In this document: one piece after another, positions 17,324 through 30,242 of the stretch
Layout: each line of letters begins with the position of its first letter
Numbering within the stretch: the first letter of the stretch is position 1
Assembly: GCF_900111365.1 (NCBI RefSeq)
Contig: NZ_FOGZ01000002.1
Location: forward strand, 62,001-126,000
Source: Propionibacterium cyclohexanicum
Lineage (GTDB): Bacteria; Actinomycetota; Actinomycetes; Propionibacteriales; Propionibacteriaceae
Length of the DNA: 64,000 nt
Direction of reading: 5' to 3'
Notes under the pieces: model-generated
The model's database searches: none
What the model was told of the DNA's origin: nothing
The model's input: only the letters and a program-made list of their open reading frames with translations
Program-made: the position numbers and the translations under genes

Positions 17324-17403
17324 GCACCGGAGTCGGTACGGCCGGCGAGACGCGAGCCGTCCTCATTGCGCCGACCAGCCTATCGGCCCGGCAACTCCGG
17401 TGC
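17324..17403 (-). terminator. 10-bp inverted repeat abutting the priA stop
   Basis: GCACCGGAGT (17324-17333) is complementary to ACTCCGGTGC (17394-17403), with a 60-nt loop. The arm ends exactly at the priA stop codon. Possible terminator or mRNA-end structure. Confidence 0.35.
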
Positions 17404-19477
17404 TCAGGATGCCGCGACGGGATCGATCTGCAGGCGCAGGGCCCCGGGCTCCTTGCGGGCGGTGCGCACTGCCAGCGCATGCTTTCCGGCAGCCGCCAAG
17501 GCCGCGCCGAGCTGCCGGGGGGCCCGCACGATGAGCCGCAGCTCCCCGCTGTCGGCCCCGTTGGGGGGCAGTGGCACCGGCCCGAGTTCCTCGGCTCCCG
17601 GCGGCCAGCGCGCTGCTTTCCCCAGCGAGGCGAGGGCGTCGGCGCTGCCCTGGGCGACGAGCATCGTCACGGCTGGCGGGAAGCCCGCCGCGGCGCGGTC
17701 CTGCAGCTCAAGGGCCGCGAAGCCGGCCGGGTCAAGCCTCACCAACGCCTGGACAGCGCGGTCCTGGGCGGGGCCAACCAGGCAGATGGTGCCGCCCTCC
17801 TCCCCCGGGCGGACCAGAGCAGCCGCCCCGAGCCAGCGCCGTAGGGATTCCTCCGCAGCACGCAGGTCGGCCCGTCCGAGCATGATGGCAGCGTCGAGCA
17901 GCACGGCAGCCGAGTAGCCCTGCTGGGGGCGCGGCTCGCCACCCGGCGTGCTGACCACCAGGGCTGGTGAAGCGCCCATCTCGCGCACCACATGGTCACC
18001 GGAGCTGTCCACCAGCCGGGTGCCGGGGAATGCCCGTCCGAGTTCTTCGGCGGTACGCGCCGAGCCGACGACAGGGGCCCGAAGCTCCCGGCCACCGCAT
18101 ACCGGACATGACCACTCGCCCAGCGTGCGCCCGCACCAGGTGCACGACACGTGGCGGTGCCCCTCTGCGAGACGATCGGCCTTGAGCGGACCCTGGCAGG
18201 AGGGGCAGCGCGCGGCCGTTCGGCACCGCTGGCAGCTCAGCGCCGCCAGATACCCGGCGCGCGGCACCTGGACGAGCACCGGTCCGGCGGCCAGCCCGGC
18301 CCGGATGGTGTCGAATACGATGCTGGGCAGGCGTGTGGCCCTGGCGAGCGGGTCGCGGCGCAACGCCTCGTCGGAGTCGGCGGCGACCCGTACCGGCGCA
18401 CAGCGGCGCCGAGTGTGCGCCGGAGGCGATCCGATCGGGGCCATCCAGCCACGCTCGATCCAGCTCTGCACCTCGGCGGTGCGCCCATAGGAGCTCATGA
18501 GAAGTGCGCAGGAGGCCTGCACTGCGCGGATGGCGGCCACATCGCGAGCGTGGCAATAGGGTGCGCGAGGCTCTGCCAGCAGGTCGTCACCGTCGTCCCA
18601 CAGACAGATGAGCCCGAGTGCATGTATCGGCGCGAAGACCGCGCCCCTGGTCCCCACCAGTACCCGAGCCTGGCGGCGCGCGACGGCCAGATAGTTGCGG
18701 TAGCGCGCCGCAGGACCCAGCTCGGTGTGCAATTCGGCGATGGCGCCCTGACCCACGAACTGCGCCAGCACATCGCGCACCCTCCGGACCTGCACGACAT
18801 CGGGAACCACGACGAGCACGCCACGGCCGGCCCGCAGTACCGCCAGGGTGGCCTGGACGACGCCTCTCGTCCAGTCGTCTGCCCCGGCCTGATCGGTCTT
18901 CCAGCGAGGCGGCACGTTCCAATGCGCCCGGACGGGCTCGCCCTGCGCGATCCTGTCGAGGAAGGTCTGCCCGCCCGGATCGTCGCGCAGCCCGTCCCCC
19001 GGCGTCGGCGGGGTCAGCGGCAGCGGCCAGGGCGTCTGCTCGGCGGCTTCCGTGGCGGCGTGGCGAGGTGGCACGGCAAGCCGCAGGACGTCGGCGAAGG
19101 TGCCGGCCCAGTGATCGGCGACGGCGCGAAGCAGCTGCACCTGCTCGGGCAGCAGGACCGGCTCGGCCGAGATCATCTTGCTCAGCGGCGCGAGCTTCTC
19201 CACCTCGCTGGTGGCGGGCAGGTCGACCACGAAACCAGCCGCCATCCGGCCGGCAAACCGGGCCCGGACACGCACCCCCACTGCGATCTCGGCAGCCATT
19301 GCCGGGGGGATCGAATAGTCGAAGAAGCGGTCGAGATGGGGCAGATAGACGTCGAGGGCGACCCGGGCGATGCGGGGCAGGACATCGGGCGCGGCAGAGC
19401 CGAGAGCATTCTCCGCGGTGCGCACGCCGGTGGTGCGTGCCGCCGGATCGGCCTTCGGTTCCGCCGTGTCCCCCATA
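17404..19477 (-). CDS. priA: PriA-like primosomal protein without helicase motifs
   Basis: Replication-restart protein of the PriA family, actinobacterial type. About 690 aa. The N-terminal DNA-binding domain (from ALDVYLPHLDRFFDYSIP) and the paired zinc-binding cysteines of the middle region (CQRC, CPSC, CTWC, CPVC) are clear. No GxGKT Walker A is present, and the Walker B position reads WDDGDD instead of DEEH. Loss of helicase motifs is a known feature of actinobacterial homologues. ATG 19477 follows a TAGGAT -10 by 7 nt; the GTG at 19500 has a strong GGAGGA site and is the alternative start. Confidence 0.9.
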
Positions 19478-19484
19478 GCAGGAA

Positions 19485-19490
19485 TCCTAG
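19485..19490 (-). promoter_or_regulatory. -10 element of possible leaderless priA promoter
   Basis: TAGGAT, 7 nt, then ATG 19477. It competes with a led start at GTG 19500 that has GGAGGA 7 nt upstream, so the call is tentative. Confidence 0.35.
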
Positions 19491-19577
19491 GGACGCTCAC
19501 CGACAATTCCTCCGCTGCGCCAGCTGCAACCCGCCGATGCCCGGCCGGGCCGCCGCGCCACGACCGGGGGCCATCGA

Positions 19578-19599
19578 CCGCTGCGAAACCGCGCAGCGG
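19578..19599 (-). terminator. 8-bp GC hairpin after metK
   Basis: CCGCTGCG (19578-19585), 6-nt loop, CGCAGCGG (19592-19599), 15 nt downstream of the metK stop. No U-tract. Likely separates metK from priA. Confidence 0.5.
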
Positions 19600-19614
19600 T
19601 ACGTCATCACGGGT

Positions 19615-20805
19615 TCAGCCCCGCACGGCCCTCGCCAGCGCGTCCGCGCGATCGGTACGCTCCCAGGTGGCCTCGGGCAGTTCCCGTCCGAAGTGCCCGT
19701 AGTTGGTGAACAGGCTGTAGATGGGGCGCAGCAGGTCGAGGGATTCGATGATGGACTTCGGGCGCAGATCGAAGACACTCTGTACTGCCGCCACCAGCTG
19801 TTCGTCGGGCACGGCCCCGGTGCCGAAACTGTCGACATACAGGCTGGTCGGCCGGGCCCGCCCGATCGCATAGCTCACCTGCACCTCGCAGCGTGACGCA
19901 AGCCCGGCGGCCACGACGTTCTTCGCGATCCAGCGGGCCGCATAGCTGGCCGAACGGTCGACCTTGCTCGGATCCTTGCCGCTGAACGCGCCGCCCCCGT
20001 GACGGGCCGTGCCACCGTAGGTGTCGACGATGATCTTGCGGCCCGTGACGCCGGCATCTCCCTGCGGACCGCCGATGACGAACTTCCCGGACGGATTGAC
20101 CAGCACCGAGGGCTCGCGCGCGTCGATCTCGTAACTGGCCAGCACCGGATCGATCACCTCGCGGCGAACCGCCGGGGTCAGCACGGCATCGAGATCGACA
20201 TCGGGCGCATGCTGGGTCGAGATGACGACATTGCGCACCCGGACCGGCTTCGCGCCCTCGTACTCGATGGTGGCCTGGGTCTTCCCGTCGGGGGCGAGCA
20301 GCGCAAGCGTGCCGTCTCGGCGCACCTGCGCCAGCTGCAGCGACAAGCGGTGCGCCAGGTGAATGGGAAGCGGCATGAGCTCGGGGGTCTCGGTGCAGGC
20401 ATAGCCGAACATCAGCCCCTGGTCGCCGGCCCCCTGACGGTCCGCATCGTCGGTGGCCAGTGCATTGCGCTCCTCCCAGGAGTGCTCGACGCCCTGGGCG
20501 ATATCGGGTGACTGATTGTTGAGCGCGACCATGACGCCGCAGGTGGAGCCGTCCAGGCCCTTGTCGAACGAGTCGTAGCCGATTTCGAGCATCCGCGAGC
20601 GGGCGACATCGGCAATGGCCACATAGGACTCGGTGGTCGCCTCCCCTGCCACGACCGCCACGCCATTGCTCACTAGCACCTCGATGGCGGTGTGCGAGTG
20701 CGGGTCCTGGCGCAGCATTTCGTCGAGGATCGAATCGGCGATCGCGTCCGCCACCTTGTCGGGGTGACCCTCGGTGACGGATTCGGACGTGAAGAGTCTG
20801 CTCAT
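19615..20805 (-). CDS. metK: S-adenosylmethionine synthetase
   Basis: Makes SAM from methionine and ATP. 396 aa. Signatures [13 protein letters not shown] at the N-terminus, [12 protein letters not shown], and the P-loop-like [19 protein letters not shown] 20805 gives the canonical family N-terminus; no strong Shine-Dalgarno precedes it. It follows rpoZ by 58 nt, and the coaBC gene usual in this slot in actinobacteria is absent. Two hairpins lie in the leader. Confidence 0.97.
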   Translation of the reverse strand: MSRLFTSESVTEGHPDKVADAIADSILDEMLRQDPHSHTAIEVLVSNGVAVVAGEATTESYVAIADVARSRMLEIGYDSFDKGLDGSTCGVMVALNNQSPDIAQGVEHSWEERNALATDDADRQGAGDQGLMFGYACTETPELMPLPIHLAHRLSLQLAQVRRDGTLALLAPDGKTQATIEYEGAKPVRVRNVVISTQHAPDVDLDAVLTPAVRREVIDPVLASYEIDAREPSVLVNPSGKFVIGGPQGDAGVTGRKIIVDTYGGTARHGGGAFSGKDPSKVDRSASYAARWIAKNVVAAGLASRCEVQVSYAIGRARPTSLYVDSFGTGAVPDEQLVAAVQSVFDLRPKSIIESLDLLRPIYSLFTNYGHFGRELPEATWERTDRADALARAVRG

Positions 20806-20819
20806 TGTCTGACTTTCTG

Positions 20820-20836
20820 CCCGACCAAGAGTCGGG
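20820..20836 (-). repeat. Hairpin in metK leader
   Basis: CCCGAC (20820-20825), CAAGA, GTCGGG (20831-20836), ending 14 nt before the metK ATG. It could affect translation or be a processing site. Too small for any SAM riboswitch class I know. Confidence 0.35.
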
Positions 20837-20847
20837 GCTGACAAGCG

Positions 20848-20863
20848 GCCGGGAGATCCCGGC
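20848..20863 (-). terminator. Hairpin directly after rpoZ
   Basis: GCCGGGAGATCCCGGC, stem of 6-7 bp, immediately adjacent to the rpoZ stop. No U-tract. May attenuate readthrough into metK. Confidence 0.45.
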
Positions 20864-21205
20864 TCAGGCGGGGTCGATACCGCCGAAGGGGTCATTCAGA
20901 TCGAATTCGGGGTCCTTCGCGGCCTCGGCGCGTGCCTGGGCCTCGGCCTGCGGATCGATCTCGGTGTACTCGAGCATCCCGGCCTGGATCTCCCGAAGAG
21001 CGATGGACAGCGGCTTCTCCTGGACGCTCGTCTCGACCAGCGGGCCGACATTCTCCAGCAGCCCCTCGCCGAGCTGGGAGTAGTAGGCGTTGATCTGACG
21101 GGCACGCTTGGCAGCGAACAGCACCAGCCGGTACTTGGAGTCGACGTGCTGGAGCAGGTCGTCGACAGGAGGATTGATGATGCCTTCGGAAGGAACGGTT
21201 GTCAC
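20864..21205 (-). CDS. rpoZ: RNA polymerase omega subunit
   Basis: Assembles beta-prime into RNA polymerase. 113 aa, the usual actinobacterial length. The conserved helix around [23 protein letters not shown] near residue 20 is clear. The C-terminus is acidic. GTG 21205 has a GAGG site 8 nt upstream and matches family length; longer in-frame starts would be unusual. A good promoter overlaps the end of gmk. Confidence 0.92.
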   Translation of the reverse strand: MTTVPSEGIINPPVDDLLQHVDSKYRLVLFAAKRARQINAYYSQLGEGLLENVGPLVETSVQEKPLSIALREIQAGMLEYTEIDPQAEAQARAEAAKDPEFDLNDPFGGIDPA

Positions 21206-21392
21206 GTGGATGCCTCGTCCTGTCACCCGCTGGTGCGGGGATCTTGGTTGAACATGTCTGATCGGCGCTGCCTCGATGGCATGGCCTCGCCGGCGTCCTC
21301 GCGCAGATGACGTCGGCGCAGCCAACACCGGATGGTCGTGCGCCTCACAACGGTGGCACACGGACCGGCAATGCAGGCCAGCGAGCCACGAC

Positions 21393-21421
21393 ATTATGCC
21401 GCAGGCTCACAGTCCCATCAA
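21393..21421 (-). promoter_or_regulatory. rpoZ promoter (-35 and -10)
   Basis: -35 TTGATG (21416-21421), 17-nt spacer, -10 CATAAT (21393-21398) on the minus strand. The -35 lies inside the last codons of gmk. It predicts a leader of about 180 nt for rpoZ; I see nothing else in that leader. Confidence 0.55.
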
Positions 21422-22027
21422 GCCTACCAGCTCATCGATGGTCTTCTGGACCTCGTCGTTGACGACCACATGATCGAACTCCGACTCGGCCGCCAGCTCC
21501 TCGCGAGCGGTGCGCAGCCGCCTGGCCTGCTGGGCGGGTGTTTCCGTACCGCGCCCGCGCAGCCGGCGGATCAGTTCGTCCCAGCTCGGGGGGGCCAAGA
21601 AGATCTGGACCGCCTTCGGGTAGCTCTCGCGCACCTGACGGGCGCCCTGCAAGTCGATCTCGAGGACCACCCGGCGGCCCTGTGCCACGGCCCGCTCGAC
21701 AGGTTCACGGGGCGTGCCGTAGCGCGCGGCGCCGTGGACCGTGGCCCACTCCAGCAGTCCACCGCTGGCCAGCAGCTGATCGAAACTCCGATCATCGAGG
21801 AAATGGTAGGAGACCCCATCCACCTCGCCGGGACGCGGAGGCCGCGTCGTTGCGGACACCGAGACGAAGATCTGTGGGTACAGCTTCTGCAGCCTGGAGA
21901 CCACCGTCCCCTTCCCGACGGCGGTGGGTCCGGAGATCACATAGACCCGGCCACCGCTCACCGTGTCGTGCCCCTCATGTGTCACAGCACCAGTCTTTCG
22001 AGAGGGAACCGCCACGGTCTCACTCAT
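21407..22027 (-). CDS. gmk: Guanylate kinase
   Basis: GMP to GDP. 206 aa with a roughly 25-residue N-terminal extension before the core. P-loop GPTAVGKGT near residue 33, GMP-binding SVSATTRPPRPGEVDG, then DLQGARQVRE. ATG 22027 follows the mihF stop by 3 nt. The mihF-gmk-rpoZ order is the classical actinobacterial arrangement. Confidence 0.95.
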   Translation of the reverse strand: MSETVAVPSRKTGAVTHEGHDTVSGGRVYVISGPTAVGKGTVVSRLQKLYPQIFVSVSATTRPPRPGEVDGVSYHFLDDRSFDQLLASGGLLEWATVHGAARYGTPREPVERAVAQGRRVVLEIDLQGARQVRESYPKAVQIFLAPPSWDELIRRLRGRGTETPAQQARRLRTAREELAAESEFDHVVVNDEVQKTIDELVGLMGL

Positions 22028-22030
22028 GGA

Positions 22031-22342
22031 TCAGTGGAACTCCGTCTTCAGGCCCGCGACCTGGTGGCGGCCGAGTCCGCGCACCCGCCGATTGGGGGCA
22101 ATGTCAAGGCGCTCCATGATATCGGCTGCTCTCTTCTCTCCCACGCGGGGAAGGGCCTTCAGCAGATCGACGACCTTCACATGGGCGAGAATCTCATCAT
22201 TGCCGGCAATATCGAGTGCCTCGCCGAGGCTGAGCTTCCCACTGCGGACCTTCTCCTTGAACTCGGCACGCGCCCTGCGAGCCTGCGTGGCAGCGTCACG
22301 AGCGGACCGGAGCTGTTCTGGTGACAACGTCGGGATGGCCAC
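22031..22342 (-). CDS. mihF: Actinobacterial integration host factor (mIHF)
   Basis: Small nucleoid-associated DNA-binding protein. 103 aa. The conserved C-terminal helix-two-turn-helix region is visible: LLKALPRVGEKRAADIMERL, then RVRGLGRHQ. GTG 22342 has GGAG with a 7-nt spacer. It is upstream of gmk, as in mycobacteria and streptomycetes. A weak -10 (TACCGT) lies about 55 nt upstream. Confidence 0.95.
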   Translation of the reverse strand: MAIPTLSPEQLRSARDAATQARRARAEFKEKVRSGKLSLGEALDIAGNDEILAHVKVVDLLKALPRVGEKRAADIMERLDIAPNRRVRGLGRHQVAGLKTEFH

Positions 22343-22434
22343 TGTCGTACTCCATTCGTGTCAGGCGGACGCCATTTGTCCGGCCCTCCGTCTACGGTAC
22401 AACGCACAGCTCCCCCAGTTCAGGGGCCGCGTCA

Positions 22435-22494
22435 GACCCGGGCCGGATTCGTGCCCCGCCACCGACAGCGGTGCCTGACAGGCCGGTCCGGGTC
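22435..22494 (-). terminator. Long stem-loop after pyrF
   Basis: A 12-nt arm (22435-22446) pairs with 22483-22494 with one G-U wobble. The loop holds a nested 5-bp hairpin, CACCG ACAG CGGTG (22460-22473). It lies just past the pyrF stop and is probably the end of the pyrimidine operon. Confidence 0.55.
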
Positions 22495-22498
22495 CGGG

Positions 22499-23353
22499 TC
22501 AGCGCAGCACCAGGCAGGCAGCCGCGGCGCGTAACGCCGCAGGCTCGGGACCCGCGGACAGCACGCCTCGCGAGGCACTGGGCAGCACCCTTTCCACCGC
22601 CTCACCGAAGATGGTGCCGAGCGCCCCGATGGTGCCCCCCTGGGCGCCGATGCCGGGTGCCAGCACCCATCCGCGAAAACCGCTCAGATCGACGCCGGAG
22701 TCCTCGTGGGTGGCGCCGATCACCAGGCCGACGTCGCCCAGTGGATGGACCCGCTGCTCGTCGACGGCGGCGTCGACGACGCCCTGGGCGACGCTGCGGC
22801 CCTCGTGGCGGGCGAACTGAACACCGCGGCCTTCTGGATTGCTCGTGTGGCACAAAACGAACACACCCCGGCCGCCCGCATGCGCCAGGTCGAGCGCGGG
22901 ACGCAGGGATTCGAAGCCAAGATAGGGGCTCAGCGTGATCGAATCGGCTTCGAGCTCGGCGCCCGGTGCCAGATAGGCCTGGGCGTAGGCGCTCATGGTG
23001 GAGCCGATGTCACCGCGTTTGACATCGAGGATCGACAGTGCCCCGGCCTGCCGGATGTCACCCAGCACCCGGCCCAGCGCAGCCAGGCCCTTGGACCCGA
23101 AGATCTCGAAGAAGGCGCTCTGCGGTTTGAAGACCGCCACCGTCTGCGCCAGCGCGGCGACTGCGGTGCGGCTGAACCGCTCGACGCCTTCTGCGTCGTA
23201 GTCGAAACCCCAGCTGCGCACCAGTTTCTCGTGGGGGTCGATGCCCACGCACAACCTGCCGCGCCGGGCGCACAGGCCGGCAAGCCGGGCGGCGAAAGCC
23301 TGGGCGGCGGGTTTCTCCGCTCCGCCCGTCGGGCCCTGGCCCCGGGCCGTCAT
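22499..23353 (-). CDS. pyrF: Orotidine 5'-phosphate decarboxylase (type 2)
   Basis: Last step of UMP synthesis. 284 aa, the longer type-2 form typical of actinobacteria. Substrate motif LCVGIDPHEKLV, catalytic Asp/Lys segment LDVKRGDIGSTMSAYAQA. ATG 23353 overlaps the pyrD stop (ATGA), so upstream in-frame starts are rejected. Last gene of the carA-carB-pyrD-pyrF operon. Confidence 0.95.
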   Translation of the reverse strand: MTARGQGPTGGAEKPAAQAFAARLAGLCARRGRLCVGIDPHEKLVRSWGFDYDAEGVERFSRTAVAALAQTVAVFKPQSAFFEIFGSKGLAALGRVLGDIRQAGALSILDVKRGDIGSTMSAYAQAYLAPGAELEADSITLSPYLGFESLRPALDLAHAGGRGVFVLCHTSNPEGRGVQFARHEGRSVAQGVVDAAVDEQRVHPLGDVGLVIGATHEDSGVDLSGFRGWVLAPGIGAQGGTIGALGTIFGEAVERVLPSASRGVLSAGPEPAALRAAAACLVLR

Positions 23354-24482
23354 TGCGTCACCCGAAGCCGGTCGGGGCGGCACAGCGAGTTGATGCCCGC
23401 CACGAGCGCCGGCCCCTCGAAGATGAAACCGGTGTACAGCTGGACCAGTCGAGCCCCGGCATCGAACATCGCCTGGGCGTCATTGGGGCTCATGATGCCG
23501 CCAACCCCCATGATCGGCAGCTTCGTGTGCCCGGCGATCCAGCGCACCCGCTGCAGGGCGAGCGCGGTGAGCGGCGCTCCGGACAGCCCACCCGCCTGGA
23601 CCGCCAGGTGCTGGTCCTCCGGGGCGAGGCCACCGCGTTCCAGGGTGGTGTTGGTGGCCACCAGACCTGAGACACCGGCGTCCTCGCACACCCCCAGGAG
23701 CTCGTCGAGTTCACCGATCGGCAGGTCCGGTGCGAGTTTGACGAAGATCGGCAGGGGATGGTGAGGATCGAGCTCGCGGGCACGGCTCACCAGCGCGCCG
23801 GTCAGCTCCTCGAGCTGGCGACGGCCCTGCAGGCTGCGCAGGCCGGGGGTGTTGGGGCTCGACACGTTGATCGCCAGATAGTCGGCATAGGGTGCCAGGG
23901 TCTCGAGGCTGAACAGATAGTCCGGCACGGCCTGCTCGAGCGGGATCCGCTTGGTCTTGCCGATCGAAACCCCCACAGGACAACCCAGCGCATTGTTCCC
24001 GCGCGCCACCTGGGCGCCGGCAAGCTTGGCCGCCAGGGATTCGGCGCCATTGTTGTTGAAGCCCATCCGGTTGATGATCGCCCGGCTGCGGATCAGCCGG
24101 AACAGTCGGGGACGCGGATTGCCCGGCTGGGCGTGGGCTGTGACAGTGCCCAGCTCGGCGAAGCCGAAGCCCAGTGGCGCCCATGCCGCCGCGGCCACCC
24201 CGTCCTTGTCGAGGCCGGCTGCCACGCCGACCCGGCCGGGGAAGTGGATCCCCGCCAGCTCGACCGGATCCTTGTCGCGGTCCAGCGCCCAGCGCACGAC
24301 GCCCATGAGGCTCTCGGGAAGATGGCCAAGAGTACTGATGAGCTGACCGTGAATCTTCTCGGGATCGCCGCCGTGCATGGTGAACAGCAGCGGACGTACG
24401 CACCCAAGGTAACCGGCGCGCAGGGCGCGTACCCAGACCTCGTCGAGACTGGAGTCGAGCACCATTCCCCCTGTTCCGCCGC

Positions 24483-24486
<4 letters not shown>
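23350..24486 (-). CDS. pyrD: Dihydroorotate dehydrogenase (quinone), class 2
   Basis: Membrane-associated oxidation of dihydroorotate using quinone. 378 aa. The N-terminal helical segment that contacts the membrane precedes the barrel. [25 protein letters not shown] and NRMGFNNNG are typical of class 2, and the catalytic Ser region is [15 protein letters not shown] 24486 overlaps the carB stop (ATGA). Confidence 0.96.
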
Positions 24487-27826
<3,340 letters not shown>

Positions 27827-27827
<1 letters not shown>

Positions 27828-28990
27828 CAGGCCTGCTCCCCCTCGGCGGAATCGTGAGCGCTGTCGCGGTGCTGGGCCATCAGCTCGGCAAAGCGGTCGA
27901 ACAGGTGGCTTGCATCGTGGGGCCCGGCGGCCGCCTCGGGATGGTACTGTACCGAGAAGCCCTTGAGCTGCCCCTCGCGACGCAATTCCAGGCCCTCGAC
28001 GACATTGTCGTTGAGGCAGATGTGGGACACCTCGACCTGACCGAAGTCGGTGTCGGTCGGTCCCTCAAGGGGCACGTCAACGGCGAAGCCATGGTTGTGC
28101 GCCGTGATGTCGACCTTGCCGCTTGCCCTTTCCAGGACGGGTTGGTTGATACCGCGGTGACCGTACTTGAGCTTGTAGGTGGGCAATCCCAGCGCCCGGC
28201 CGAAGGCCTGGTTTCCCAGGCAGATGCCGAAGACCGGCAGCCCGGCGCGCAGCGCGTGTTGCAGGAGGGTCACCGAATCGGTCAGCGTCGAGGGATCCCC
28301 GGGCCCGTTGCTCAAGAACAGCCCGTCTGCGCCCAGCGCTGTCACATCCTGCCAGCTGGCGTTGGCGGGCAGCACATGAACCTCCATGCCGCGCTCGGCC
28401 ATCCGGTGGGGAGTCATCGACTTGATGCCCAGATCGATCGCTGCGACAGTGAATCGCGTTGTCCCCTGAGCGGCGATGGTGCGCGGCCGGTCGGTCGTCA
28501 CGTCGCCGACCAGATCGGCTCCGGCCATCGTCGGGCTGGCCAGCACCTTGGTGAGCAGTGCCGCCGGGTCGTCGTCGAGGGAGCTGATCCCCACTCTCAT
28601 GGCGCCGCGCTCACGCAGGTGGCGGGTGAGTGCCCGGGTGTCGATCCCGCTGATGCCGACGACCCCCTGGGCCGCCAGTTCCTCGTCGAGACTGCGCCGG
28701 GCACGCCAGTTGCTGGGCATGCGAGCCGGATCGCGCACGACATAGCCGGCCACCCAGATGCGGGTCGACTCGTCGTCCTCGTCGTTCCACCCGGTGTTGC
28801 CGATGTGGGGGGCGGTGGCGATGACGACCTGGCCGTCGTAGCTGGGGTCGGTGAGGGTCTCCTGGTATCCGGTCATGCCGGTGGAGAACACTGCCTCGCC
28901 GAAGGTCTCGCCCACTGCCCCGAAGGATCGGCCGCGAAATGTGCGCCCGTCCTCGAGAACCAGGATCGCACCGTGAGAATTCGCGCTCAT
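27827..28990 (-). CDS. carA: Carbamoyl-phosphate synthase small subunit
   Basis: Glutamine amidotransferase that supplies ammonia to CarB. 387 aa. N-terminal CPSase domain, then a class I GATase with nucleophile in [15 protein letters not shown]; Asn replaces the His after Gly found in E. coli, as in other actinobacteria. The C-terminal His/Glu pair is in [15 protein letters not shown] 28990 has AAGGA 5 nt upstream. First gene of this pyr block; pyrR, pyrB and pyrC are not in front of it. Confidence 0.97.
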
Positions 28991-29002
28991 GACCGTCCTT
29001 AC

Positions 29003-29050
29003 CCTGCCTCATGGGCAGGCTCAGATGTACAGGTCGAGGCCTCAGCCTCG
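29003..29050 (-). promoter_or_regulatory. Two hairpins in the carA leader
   Basis: CGAGGC CTCA GCCTCG (29035-29050) and CCTGCC TCATG GGCAGG (29003-29019). Together they fill most of the 70-nt nusB-carA gap. The second ends 12 nt before the carA start codon. Either may control pyrimidine gene expression; no U-tract. Confidence 0.4.
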
Positions 29051-29054
29051 CAAG

Positions 29055-29063
29055 AGCCTATCA
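29055..29063 (-). promoter_or_regulatory. Extended -10 for carA, overlapping the nusB stop
   Basis: TGATAGGCT on the minus strand. The first three bases are the nusB stop codon. Predicted start near 29048, giving a leader of about 58 nt. No clear -35, consistent with an extended -10. Confidence 0.4.
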
Positions 29064-29561
29064 GCCGCGGGCTTCGGCGGCCTTGGACAGCAGTCCGTTG
29101 AGAAAGGCCACCGAGTCGTCGGTGCTCAACTCCTCTGCCAGCTCCAGCGCCTCGCTGATGGCTGCCTGGGTTGGGATCGTCGTATTGTCCAGCTCCCATA
29201 CGGCGATGCGGGCGAGGTTGCGGTCGATGCGCGCCATCCGCGCCAGCGTCCAGTCCCCGGCCAGGCACTCGGCGATGTGCTGGTCAACCGCCGGCTGGTG
29301 GGACTGATATCCCGCGATGATCTGGGCGGTGTACTCGCGTACCCCGGTGTCGCCTTCCTGGCTTCGGCGTTCGACGACACGGTCGATCGGTTCGCCGCGC
29401 AGATCGGCCTCGAAGAGGATGTCGAGGGCCTGCTTGCGGGATTTCGTGCGCGCCGAGTGGCGGGTGCCCGCATAGTCCTTGGTGGCCACCTTGATGGCGC
29501 CGGGCACCGGCGGGTGCTCCCCGGGTGCCAGCGGAATGGCCTTCTCCTCAGGATCGCTCAT
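29061..29561 (-). CDS. nusB: Transcription antitermination factor NusB
   Basis: Antitermination of rRNA transcription with NusE (S10). 166 aa; about 38 residues precede the core, which begins at SRKQALDILFEADLRG. The rest is helical and ends in TIPTQAAISEALELAEELST. The ATG shares one base with the efp stop. The efp-nusB pair is conserved across many phyla. Confidence 0.94.
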   Translation of the reverse strand: MSDPEEKAIPLAPGEHPPVPGAIKVATKDYAGTRHSARTKSRKQALDILFEADLRGEPIDRVVERRSQEGDTGVREYTAQIIAGYQSHQPAVDQHIAECLAGDWTLARMARIDRNLARIAVWELDNTTIPTQAAISEALELAEELSTDDSVAFLNGLLSKAAEARG

Positions 29562-30124
29562 CAGCCCTGGACACGTCCGAGGTAGCTGCCGTCGTCGGTG
29601 CTGATCTTGACCTTCTCCCCGGTGGAGATGAACAGGGGTACCTGGACCTGCTTGCCGGTCTCGAGCGTGGCGGGCTTCGTGCCGCCGGTGGAGCGGTCTC
29701 CCTGCAGACCGGGCTCGGTATAGCTGACCTCGAGTTCGACGCTGGCCGGCAGGTCGACGTACAACGGCGTGCCCTCGTTGGTGGCGACCGTGACTGTCAT
29801 GCCTTCGAGCATGTAGTCCTTCGAATCGCCGATCACGTCGAGCGGGATGGTCAACTGCTCGTAGTTGTCATTGTCCATGACGACCAGCCCGCTGGGATCG
29901 CTGTACAGGTACTGCATGTCGCGGCGGTCGACCTGGGCCATCTCGATCTTCGTGTCGGCGGGGAAGGTGCGGTCGACGACTTTTCCGTTGAGCACATTCT
30001 TGATCTTGGTGCGAACGACGGTATTGCCCTTGCCCGGCTTGTGGTGCTGGAACCACAGGACCTGCCACAGCTGGCCGTCCAGATTGAGCACCGTGCCGTT
30101 CTTGATGTCGTTGGTCGTAGCCAC
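29561..30124 (-). CDS. efp: Translation elongation factor P
   Basis: Relieves ribosome stalling at polyproline. 187 aa, normal. The tip of domain I reads [14 protein letters not shown], with the Lys in KPGKG at the position modified in other species. The family signature near the C-terminus is [22 protein letters not shown] 30124 has AAAGG 7 nt upstream. SecD in this window carries polyproline-rich stretches that could need EF-P (inference). Confidence 0.97.
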   Translation of the reverse strand: MATTNDIKNGTVLNLDGQLWQVLWFQHHKPGKGNTVVRTKIKNVLNGKVVDRTFPADTKIEMAQVDRRDMQYLYSDPSGLVVMDNDNYEQLTIPLDVIGDSKDYMLEGMTVTVATNEGTPLYVDLPASVELEVSYTEPGLQGDRSTGGTKPATLETGKQVQVPLFISTGEKVKISTDDGSYLGRVQG

Positions 30125-30201
30125 GTGTTCGCCTTTCACACTGACGGGTTCGGGCGGAACGCTGGGCAGCTGCCCTCGGGGTCGTTTCGCCGCGATCAGC
30201 C

Positions 30202-30207
30202 ATCTTA
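30202..30207 (-). promoter_or_regulatory. Candidate -10 of efp promoter
   Basis: TAAGAT on the minus strand, about 78 nt upstream of the efp start. No strong -35. Confidence 0.35.
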
Positions 30208-30242
30208 GCGGCTCCGGGCGCGCAGGCCGATTCGGCAATGCG

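Noticed and set aside
20806-20863. SAM riboswitch upstream of metK
   Set aside because: The gap is 58 nt and shows two simple hairpins, not a known SAM aptamer layout.
29003-29050. PyrR-type attenuator before carA
   Set aside because: No recognisable PyrR binding loop and no terminator U-run; kept only as unexplained hairpins.
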